NCBI GenBank assembly: GCA_002413425.1
Contig: DHWY01000002.1
Location: 195,627 to 201,694 of the forward strand
Reading direction: 5' to 3'
DNA from: Candidatus Saccharibacteria bacterium UBA5170
GTDB taxonomy: Bacteria > Patescibacteriota > Saccharimonadia > Saccharimonadales > Saccharimonadaceae
DNA length: 6,068 bases
Part shown: positions 1-4,925 of the stretch, in pieces
How positions within the stretch are numbered: the first letter of the stretch is position 1
Layout: the number at the start of each line of letters is the position of its first letter
Made by a program: the position numbers and the translations under genes
The notes under the pieces: model-generated
The model's input: the letters and a program-made list of their open reading frames with translations, nothing else
Database searches by the model: none
What the model was told of the DNA's origin: nothing

Positions 1-917
1 GGGCTATATAAGTTTTTGACGCCGAGGAGCTTCTGGATCTTTTCGACACCCTCGTCAGTCAGAGCCACACTACGACGCTTCTCGTCGAGGATGTAGTCAC
101 TCTCAATCAACTGGGCACCAATTTTTGCAAATTGATAATAACTGTCAGGATTTTCGGCGGCTGGAGCACTAATAATAAGCGGCGTACGCGCCTCGTCAAT
201 CAAGATACTGTCTACCTCGTCTACGATAGCAAAATGAAGGTCGCGCTGACGAAGCAATTCCACTTCGTTGACCATATTGTCACGAAGATAGTCGAATCCA
301 AATTCATTATTGGTTCCGTAAGTAATATCAGCGGCGTAAGCCTCCTTGCGGGTCACCGGACGTAGCCGTTTCATACGTGGGTCATCATGGGTTTCATTGG
401 TATACGTAGGGTCATACATAAACGAGGCATCATTAATAATGACGCCTGTCGAGAGACCTAAGAAATGATAGAGTTCGCCCATCCAGCTGGCATCGCGCTG
501 CGCAAGATAGTCATTTACCGTGACAACATGAACGCCTTTTTCTTCCAGTGCGTTCAGATAGACAGGCAGTGTCGCGACAAGGGTTTTACCCTCACCTGTT
601 TTCATCTCGGCCACGTTGCCTTCATGCAGCGCCATTCCGCCGATGAGCTGGACGTCGAAAGGTCGCATACCGAGCACACGATCAGCCGCCTCGCGAACCA
701 ATGCAAACGCTTCGGGCAATAGACTGTCGAGTGTCGTACCTTTTTTTTGTAGCTGCTTTTTTAAAACCTCAGTTTGTTTTTTAAGTTCCCCTTTTGAAAA
801 CTTAGCATACTTATCGGCCAAAACATTAATCAGTCCGACTTTTTTTTGCAGTACCTTTAAAATCTTAACTTGTGGGTCACCAAAAATCTTGGTTAACACC
901 TTTTGCCTACTTACCAT
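1..917 (-). CDS. secA: Preprotein translocase ATPase SecA, N-terminal 305 residues (3' end outside window)
   Basis: SecA is the cytoplasmic motor ATPase that pushes unfolded preproteins through the SecYEG channel. Reading the minus strand from the ATG at 917 gives 305 uninterrupted codons to the window edge, roughly a third of a typical SecA. Visible landmarks are the N-terminal F-G-D-P start (residues 12-15), the R-P-F-D-V-Q-L-I-G-G segment (85-94), Walker A M-K-T-G-E-G-K-T (105-112), V-N-D-Y-L-A-x-R-D (134-142), T-Y-G-T-N-N-E-F-G-F-D-Y-L-R-D-N (199-214) and Walker B/DEAD-like V-D-E-V-D-S-I-L-I-D-E-A-R-T (232-245), followed by the start of the preprotein-crosslinking domain. Compared with E. 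coli SecA there are about 20 extra residues near 162-190, with D-P-T-Y-T-N-E-T-H-D-D-P, a feature I associate with CPR SecA. ATG 917 is preferred because TGAGGG lies 9 nt upstream and a stop in the same frame precedes it closely; a TTG two codons earlier is possible. Two A8 runs fall in codons 24-26 and 57-59. Confidence 0.97.
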   Translation of the reverse strand, partial: MVSRQKVLTKIFGDPQVKILKVLQKKVGLINVLADKYAKFSKGELKKQTEVLKKQLQKKGTTLDSLLPEAFALVREAADRVLGMRPFDVQLIGGMALHEGNVAEMKTGEGKTLVATLPVYLNALEEKGVHVVTVNDYLAQRDASWMGELYHFLGLSTGVIINDASFMYDPTYTNETHDDPRMKRLRPVTRKEAYAADITYGTNNEFGFDYLRDNMVNEVELLRQRDLHFAIVDEVDSILIDEARTPLIISAPAAENPDSYYQFAKIGAQLIESDYILDEKRRSVALTDEGVEKIQKLLGVKNLYS

Positions 918-926
918 AATCAAAAA

Positions 927-932
927 CCCTCA
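927..932 (-). promoter_or_regulatory. Shine-Dalgarno for secA
   Basis: The minus strand reads TGAGGG, ending 9 nt before the ATG at 917. It supports that start over the TTG at 923-921, which would lie only 3 nt from this element. Confidence 0.7.
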
Positions 933-964
933 CTTATCAGAAACTTCTGTAAAATTCTCTATGT

Positions 965-993
965 ATTATACGGCCAGAGGGAGGACCTTGCAA
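965..993 (-). promoter_or_regulatory. Predicted sigma-70-type promoter of secA
   Basis: On the minus strand, TTGCAA (993-988) is separated by exactly 17 bp from a consensus TATAAT (970-965). Transcription would start near base 958 and give a leader of about 40 nt that contains the Shine-Dalgarno and a short CAGAA/TTCTG stem (949-938). The -35 matches 4 of 6 consensus positions. The promoter lies in the 86-bp gap after hpf, so secA need not rely on read-through from hpf. Confidence 0.7.
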
Positions 994-996
994 GGT
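985..996. repeat. Perfect 12-bp palindrome over the secA -35 element
   Basis: ACCTTGCAAGGT is identical on both strands, and its central TTGCAA is the predicted -35 hexamer of the secA promoter. That position would suit a dimeric DNA-binding protein acting as an operator. In RNA read through from hpf it could only fold as a loop-less or very small hairpin, and no U-tract follows, so it is a poor terminator. No regulator is identified in the window. Confidence 0.5.
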
Positions 997-1003
997 GTCG
1001 GTT

Positions 1004-1375
1004 TTATAGTTCGCGGGCGTAACTACGCTTGAATCGACTCATCACACCACGTCTTCCAACGTGAGCGATTGTGGATTGCTTATATTTGCGCAGTTGTGAG
1101 ACAATTTTTGACTCTACGATATCAACGGCTGCAAGCATATTACCCGTTGAATCTGTCGCCGTGAGGATTTTATCAGGAACGAATAACACTACCTCGGCTT
1201 CATACTTATTACCGTGATCACGATTAACCTGTCTGAGTTTTACCTCGGCCGTCACACTTTTCCGTGCATGTCGGGGCAGATAACGATCCAATCTTCCAAT
1301 CTTTTTGTTGACGTACTGCTTGGTCGTCTCGTCCAGGTCATATTTAATTCCTGTGATCTCGATTGATTTGATCAT
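1004..1375 (-). CDS. hpf: Short-type ribosome hibernation promoting factor (HPF/RaiA/YfiA family)
   Basis: Proteins of this family bind the decoding centre of the 30S subunit in stress or stationary phase and hold ribosomes inactive. The 123-residue product matches the single N-terminal S30AE domain: M-I-K-S-I-E-I-T-G-I opening strand, a helix at about 14-30 (L-D-E-T-T-K-Q-Y-V-N-K-K-I-G-R-L), three central strands (about 40-74), then the diagnostic A-T-D-S-T-G-N-M-L-A-A-V-D-I-V helix start (73-87) leading into L-R-K-Y-K (95-99). After it comes only a basic tail (about 103-123, G-R-R-G-V-M-S-R-F-K-R). The separate C-terminal dimerisation domain of long HPF (about 180-190 residues in total) is absent, so this resembles the E. 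coli-type short proteins of about 95-113 residues. The ATG is fixed by AGGAGG 7 nt upstream. The gene has its own promoter and lies upstream of secA. I cannot tell from sequence whether it behaves as HPF (dimer-promoting) or RaiA (70S-inactivating). Confidence 0.93.
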   Translation of the reverse strand: MIKSIEITGIKYDLDETTKQYVNKKIGRLDRYLPRHARKSVTAEVKLRQVNRDHGNKYEAEVVLFVPDKILTATDSTGNMLAAVDIVESKIVSQLRKYKQSTIAHVGRRGVMSRFKRSYAREL

Positions 1376-1382
1376 GCGTTAC

Positions 1383-1388
1383 CCTCCT
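1383..1388 (-). promoter_or_regulatory. Strong Shine-Dalgarno for hpf
   Basis: The minus strand carries the full AGGAGG core with 7 nt to the ATG at 1375. It is the best ribosome binding site in the window and contrasts with serS, which has none. Confidence 0.85.
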
Positions 1389-1410
1389 ATTTGGTTTGGT
1401 TGGTACCTTT

Positions 1411-1419
1411 ATTATACCA
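1411..1419 (-). promoter_or_regulatory. Extended -10 promoter of hpf
   Basis: The minus strand reads TGGTATAAT, a TGn extended -10 followed by a consensus TATAAT. No good -35 is seen 16-18 bp upstream, which fits an extended -10 promoter. The start would be near 1404, giving a leader of about 28 nt with the AGGAGG site. The -10 is flanked by an imperfect inverted repeat (ACC-rich at 1415-1424, GGT-rich at about 1393-1405). Confidence 0.65.
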
Positions 1420-1451
1420 CCACCAGGAAATATCATGCTTACGCTGCGCTG

Positions 1452-1480
1452 AAACGTCTCGTTTGATACTACAAAACGAG
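1452..1480 (-). repeat. Overlapping inverted repeats at the serS stop codon
   Basis: CTCGTTT (1480-1474) and AAACGAG (1464-1458) could form a 7-bp stem with a 9-nt loop that contains the serS TAG stop. The same AAACG (1464-1460) could instead pair with CGTTT (1456-1452) across an AGA loop, so the two hairpins exclude each other. Neither is followed by a U-tract, so this is not called as an intrinsic terminator; it may mark the 3' end of the serS mRNA or be chance. Confidence 0.35.
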
Positions 1481-2767
1481 TCGATTGGCAAAATACGGCT
1501 GCAGCGCCCGCGGTATTTCTACTTTACCGTCTTGCGTCTGTCCATTTTCGATAATCGCAATCATAATACGACCGAGTGCAAAGGCGGTCGCATCGTTAGT
1601 ATGGACGAGCTCAAGCTCGCCATTTTCTAAGCGCACTCGCGTTTTAAGGCGTCTGGCTTGATAATCAGTCATATAATCGGCAGTGTGGGTCTCGCGGTAA
1701 TTATCTTGGCCCGGCAGCCACGCCTCCATATCGACACCTCTGGCATTTGGCTTGCCAATATCAGCCGTGCATTTTTGAATTACTCGATAAGGTAAACCGA
1801 GCGTTGCCAACAGATATTCTTGAATAGCCACAAACAGCAAATGTTCGTTCGGCCCGTCTTCACCGGTTGATAAACTCTCCATCTCGAGTTTATCAAACTG
1901 GTGCATTCGAAAAATCCCTTCCATATCCTTGCCGTATGCTCCCGCCTCGCGACGAAAGCTCGTCGCATACCCAATATATCTGAGTGGAAGTTGGGCTTCG
2001 TCAATAATTTCATCAGTATGCATACTGCCGAGTACATGTTCTGCGCTCCCCTGGAGCCATAGATCGTCATTCTCGAGCTTATAACGGTCATCTCGCGGTT
2101 CTAATCGGTCCATGGCGTCATATATGTCCGTACGAATCATAAGCGGTGGCAGAACGGGTATGAATGCCTTCGATGAGACTGTCAGTCCTGCCTTTTTGGC
2201 AATATCGGCAAGCAACTCCTCGTCGGTAAGTATATCGAGTACAAACTGTATGATGGCAAACTGAAGCTTCACTAAATCGCCCTTAATATAGCCGAATCGG
2301 CTGCCCGTTACTTTGGCAGCCCGTTCTTTATCAATCCAACCACGCTGCGCCGCAATATCGGCGTGACTCCGTGGCGTAAACTCAAAATGAGTTGGCTCCC
2401 CGACTACTTTCGCGACAACATTTTCGTCTTCGCTCAAACCGACGGGTACATCGCTTGCGGCGATGTTAGGAACTTGTTTTAAAATAGTCGTAAATAACTC
2501 ATCGACTTCACGAAGGGTTAACTCGATAGTCGCTAATTCGTCTTTAATAAGCTTTGCTTGCTCAATCAGCTCATCAGATGGCTTACCGCCCTGCAGTTGC
2601 GACGAAATAGTATTCCGTTTTTCACGCAGCTCATCGGCTTGCTGTTGCAGACCCCGCCGACTTTCGTCCTGCCGAAGTAGTTCATCGATATTAACGTCGT
2701 ACCCTTTATTCTTGGTATTCTCTTTGACAAGATCAGGATTTTCTCGGATGAAACGAATATCTAACAT
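1469..2767 (-). CDS. serS: Seryl-tRNA synthetase (SerRS, class IIa)
   Basis: SerRS charges tRNA-Ser with serine using ATP, in the cytoplasm. The 432-residue length is normal for bacterial SerRS. The N-terminus M-L-D-I-R-F-I-R-E-N-P-D-L-V is canonical and fixes the start. Residues about 27-100 form the long antiparallel coiled-coil arm that grips the tRNA-Ser variable arm. The catalytic domain has motif 2 with F-R-R-E-A-G-A-Y-G-K-D (271-281) and R-M-H-Q-F-D-K-L-E (287-295), and motif 3 with N-D-A-T-A-F-A-L-G-R (391-400) then E-N-G-Q and E-I-P. Several substrate-site positions differ from the usual family: S-A-E (241-243) stands for T-x-E, R-E-T-H-T-A-D-Y (358-365) for R-E-I-S-S-C-S-N, and N-D-A-T-A for L-N-G-S-G. 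The ATP-binding arginines of motifs 2 and 3 are kept, so an active enzyme is expected. It follows the ABC permease by 26 bp but has no Shine-Dalgarno; a promoter placed for a leaderless mRNA precedes it. Confidence 0.97.
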   Translation of the reverse strand: MLDIRFIRENPDLVKENTKNKGYDVNIDELLRQDESRRGLQQQADELREKRNTISSQLQGGKPSDELIEQAKLIKDELATIELTLREVDELFTTILKQVPNIAASDVPVGLSEDENVVAKVVGEPTHFEFTPRSHADIAAQRGWIDKERAAKVTGSRFGYIKGDLVKLQFAIIQFVLDILTDEELLADIAKKAGLTVSSKAFIPVLPPLMIRTDIYDAMDRLEPRDDRYKLENDDLWLQGSAEHVLGSMHTDEIIDEAQLPLRYIGYATSFRREAGAYGKDMEGIFRMHQFDKLEMESLSTGEDGPNEHLLFVAIQEYLLATLGLPYRVIQKCTADIGKPNARGVDMEAWLPGQDNYRETHTADYMTDYQARRLKTRVRLENGELELVHTNDATAFALGRIMIAIIENGQTQDGKVEIPRALQPYFANRLVL

Positions 2768-2774
2768 AGTTTAT

Positions 2775-2783
2775 ATTGTATCA
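2775..2783 (-). promoter_or_regulatory. Extended -10 promoter of serS, placed for a leaderless transcript
   Basis: The minus strand reads TGATACAAT (TGn plus a -10 hexamer matching 5 of 6 consensus bases), then ATAAACT, then the serS ATG at 2767. Seven nt from the -10 to the A of ATG is the usual distance to a transcription start, so RNA would begin at or one base before the start codon. There is no purine-rich ribosome binding site in the 26-bp gap, which agrees with leaderless initiation. No good -35 is visible. Confidence 0.55.
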
Positions 2784-2793
2784 AATTTATCTG

Positions 2794-4152
2794 TTATTCG
2801 GTGCGAAGTGCTTCGATTGGATCGAGTTTGGCCGCTTTACGAGCTGGGAAGTAGCCCGCTAACATGGCAATCGCCATTAAGACAATGACCAAAAGTACAA
2901 TTGGAAGTGGCTGAAATATCAACAAATAATTACCATCACCCAAAGTCAATTGCTTCGTTATTAAGGGATTAAGCGCCAGACCGGCCGCAACAGCCACGAG
3001 GGCTCCGATTGTGCCGCCCAAGAATCCAATCCAGGCCGCTTCAAATTGAAATAATCGACTGACATGACGTCCACGCATACCCAAAGCTTTCATAAGACCT
3101 ATCTCGCGGGTCCGTTCCAAGACCGAAATATACTGCGTGTTAATAATCCCAAAAACACTCGTAATAAGGGCGAGGATGCCAAATCCAATCACAATGCCCT
3201 GCAAAATATTGACGATAGTGAAGAGTAGTCCTTGCAGATCCTTGGCCGTTTCGACTCCGTAGCCTTTAGCGACCAGTGCTTGTTTGACGCTAGCGGGATC
3301 AATGCCTCGCTTGACACTAGCGGTGGCGATGCTGTATTTGTGATAGCTATTAGTCCCTTCAGTGCTAAACTCCGACAATTGCTTGGCTTGAATGTCGCTG
3401 ACTTGTACGTTCGACATTGCCGTCAATGCAGTGGCTGACTTGCCAACAATAGCGACCACTTTCAGCTGAACATCTTTTGGCTGCGCGACCCCGAGCTGTT
3501 GGAGTGCGGCCGGCCCTTGAGTAAGCGCCGCCTGAATTTGCGCCTGTGTCGGCGTGGGGGTTCGTTCAAGATGAATTGTCACCGTCGTGCCGATGGCATC
3601 CTGAGCATACTGAAAGCCAAGCAACGAAACATAGGCTTCCGGTAAGGCAATCTCGTTATCGGCGATTGAGGTACGAAGCGCCGGTAACCCTCCTGCCACA
3701 ACTGACTGGGTGACACCCGAATCGTACTGAGTTACGTCCGCCGTATACTTCTTTTGATTTGGACGGGTGATATATTGCGCGTTAATGGTATAGGCCGGTT
3801 TGACACTGGCGATATCGCTACGTGCAGCAATGGCAGTGATATCGTCTTGGGTTAATTGTTTAACGACCGTCATTCCGCCCGCCCGCGTCAATAAACTGGC
3901 GTTTGGGTTGTACTCTTGAGGGCCAGTTTGTCCACCCGAAAAAAAACTTTTATCTTTTGCGATGGCGAGAATTTGGGGATCGATATTGGTCGTCAGTAGT
4001 GTGTTGGCATATTGCCTAGCACCCTCACCAGCTGCAATCGCTAATGTCAGCGTGAATGCGCCGACCGCAATCGCGAGACTGGTCAGAATAGTGCGTGCTT
4101 TGGCGTGTTCAAGACTACGACCAGCCCGACGAACGATATCAAAAGTTTTCAT
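2794..4152 (-). CDS. ABC transporter permease, MacB/FtsX family
   Basis: This is the membrane subunit partnering the ATPase just upstream. The 452 residues show the MacB-like layout: a short cytoplasmic N-terminus, TM1 at about 21-42, a large extracytoplasmic domain (about 43-307), then TM2 (about 308-337), TM3 (about 370-396) and TM4 (about 414-434). The cytoplasmic loop after TM2 has the family motif L-E-R-T-R-E-I-G-L-M-K-A-L-G-M (345-359), the coupling region that touches the ATPase, and the end reads P-A-R-K-A-A-K-L-D-P-I-E-A-L-R (436-450), also typical. The outer domain holds an Ala/Gln/Pro-rich stretch (about 197-228) that looks like an insertion. Members of this family export peptides or lipoproteins, or transmit force without moving a substrate; the substrate here is unknown. 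Its ATG overlaps the ATPase TAA by one base (TAATG) and uses GGAGG within the ATPase coding sequence, so the two are translationally coupled. Confidence 0.93.
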   Translation of the reverse strand: MKTFDIVRRAGRSLEHAKARTILTSLAIAVGAFTLTLAIAAGEGARQYANTLLTTNIDPQILAIAKDKSFFSGGQTGPQEYNPNASLLTRAGGMTVVKQLTQDDITAIAARSDIASVKPAYTINAQYITRPNQKKYTADVTQYDSGVTQSVVAGGLPALRTSIADNEIALPEAYVSLLGFQYAQDAIGTTVTIHLERTPTPTQAQIQAALTQGPAALQQLGVAQPKDVQLKVVAIVGKSATALTAMSNVQVSDIQAKQLSEFSTEGTNSYHKYSIATASVKRGIDPASVKQALVAKGYGVETAKDLQGLLFTIVNILQGIVIGFGILALITSVFGIINTQYISVLERTREIGLMKALGMRGRHVSRLFQFEAAWIGFLGGTIGALVAVAAGLALNPLITKQLTLGDGNYLLIFQPLPIVLLVIVLMAIAMLAGYFPARKAAKLDPIEALRTE

Positions 4153-4835
4153 TATTTTTTTGCCTCCACTATTCGGTCAATTTTGCCATCTTTAATGTAG
4201 ATTTGCATATCACATTTAGCTGCTAATTCTTCGTCGTGAGTCACGATAACCAGTGTGCTACCGCCTTGTTTATTGAGGCTAAATAGGAGCCTTTCAACCG
4301 ATGCGCCGGTCGTGGTGTCCAAGTTACCCGTCGGCTCGTCGGCGAAAATAATCCGGGGGTTATTGACAATTGCGCGCGCGATTGCCAGGCGTTGTTTTTG
4401 GCCGCCAGACAGATTACGGGCCTTCTGCTTCTCTTTATCACTCAGCCCCACTACGCGCAGGGCCGCCACGACCCGCTTGGTTCGGGCGCTGGCCGACAAA
4501 CTTGCGATTTCAAGTGGCAGAGCAACGTTTTCAAACGATGATTCATTGGCCTGCACAAAAAACGCTTGAAAGATAAAGCCAATTTTTTCTGATCGAAACT
4601 TATCAACTGCTTTGGCCTTCAGTCGTAAAATATCGACATCGTCGACAATCACTTCACCAGCTTCTGGTCGATCAAGGCCGCTCATAACATGCATCAGAGT
4701 TGATTTGCCCGAACCGGACTTACCGACGATTGCCACGCTCGCCCCGTCAGGAACGATGAAATTAATATCATCAAGCGCCGTAAACAGAGTCTGTTTTTTA
4801 CCGTACGTTTTTGTGACATGTCGCACTTCAATCAT
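4152..4835 (-). CDS. ABC transporter ATP-binding protein, MacB/LolD/SalX type
   Basis: This cytoplasmic nucleotide-binding subunit powers the FtsX-family permease downstream. The 227 residues contain all ABC motifs: the A-loop aromatic Y11, Walker A G-K-S-G-S-G-K-S-T (38-46), Q-loop Q90 in F-I-F-Q, signature L-S-G-G-Q-K-Q-R (142-149), Walker B I-I-F-A-D-E-P (162-168) with catalytic E167, D-loop N-L-D (171-173) and H-loop H200 in V-T-H-D. D-E-P-T-G-N-L-D and the length are typical of the LolD/MacB group. After the Q-loop, the usual F-N-L-L-P stretch is replaced by A-F-F-V-Q-A-N-E-S-S (91-100). The ATG at 4835 has AGAAGGG 6 nt upstream, and M-I-E-V-R-H-V-T-K-T-Y-G is a normal family start. The last codons GCA AAA AAA TAA form an A7 tract overlapping the permease start. 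The specific transporter cannot be named. Confidence 0.95.
   Translation of the reverse strand: MIEVRHVTKTYGKKQTLFTALDDINFIVPDGASVAIVGKSGSGKSTLMHVMSGLDRPEAGEVIVDDVDILRLKAKAVDKFRSEKIGFIFQAFFVQANESSFENVALPLEIASLSASARTKRVVAALRVVGLSDKEKQKARNLSGGQKQRLAIARAIVNNPRIIFADEPTGNLDTTTGASVERLLFSLNKQGGSTLVIVTHDEELAAKCDMQIYIKDGKIDRIVEAKK
4155..4167 (-). promoter_or_regulatory. Coupling site at ATPase/permease junction: GGAGG plus A7 tract
   Basis: The minus strand reads GGAGG (4167-4163), C, seven A (4161-4155), then TAATG, in which the ATPase stop (4154-4152) and permease ATG (4152-4150) share one base. GGAGG lies 10 nt from the permease ATG and is its Shine-Dalgarno. The A7 is phased as A_AAA_AAA in the ATPase frame, the form of a -1 slippery heptamer, and the -1 frame is that of the permease. 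Termination-reinitiation is the plain reading; frameshift fusion is discussed under findings. Confidence 0.75.
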
Positions 4836-4841
4836 TACATA

Positions 4842-4848
4842 CCCTTCT
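4842..4848 (-). promoter_or_regulatory. Shine-Dalgarno for the ABC ATPase
   Basis: The minus strand reads AGAAGGG, then 6 nt to the ATG at 4835. An earlier ATG at 4840 lies one base from the GGG and is followed at once by TAA, whose last A starts the real ATG (ATGTAATG), so it is not used as the gene start. Confidence 0.65.
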
Positions 4849-4887
4849 GTTATACTTTATTTAGCTTAAGCCGCATCTAAAGATATT

Positions 4888-4903
4888 TACTCAACTACTC
4901 AAC
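4888..4903. repeat. 8-bp tandem direct repeat upstream of the ABC operon
   Basis: The plus strand has TACTCAAC twice in a row (GTTGAGTA twice in the sense of the genes). A related TCAACCA occurs at 4899-4905 and again at 4914-4920. In the sense strand the first TTGAGT could serve as a -35, with TAGATG 17 bp downstream as a weak -10, but the match is poor. It may be a regulator site for the ABC genes or chance in AT-rich spacer DNA. Confidence 0.35.
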
Positions 4904-4925
4904 CATTTTAGCATCAACCAGTCAT

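Noticed and set aside
918..1003. Intrinsic terminator between hpf and secA
   Set aside because: The only strong symmetry is the 12-bp palindrome, which has no loop and no following U-tract; it coincides with the secA -35 instead.
132..1032. Three plus-strand open frames (132-365, 465-722, 616-1032)
   Set aside because: All lie antisense to secA, its promoter gap and the hpf end; their translations are low-complexity or Ser/Cys-rich and resemble nothing known, while the opposite strand encodes an unmistakable SecA.
1391..2888. Plus-strand frames at 1391-1630 and 2463-2888 and a minus-strand frame at 1780-2091
   Set aside because: They are antisense or alternate-frame shadows of serS and the permease end; the serS frame shows family motifs from end to end.
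4849..4854. TATAAC as the -10 box of the ABC operon
   Set aside because: Transcription would start near 4842, inside or after the AGAAGGG ribosome binding site, removing most of it; no -35 or TGn extension accompanies it.
3232..4869. Plus-strand frames at 3232-3438, 3962-4195, 4255-4569, 4370-4576, 4612-4869 and a minus-strand frame at 4241-4441
   Set aside because: All overlap the ABC permease or ATPase coding sequence, whose reading is supported by complete family motifs.
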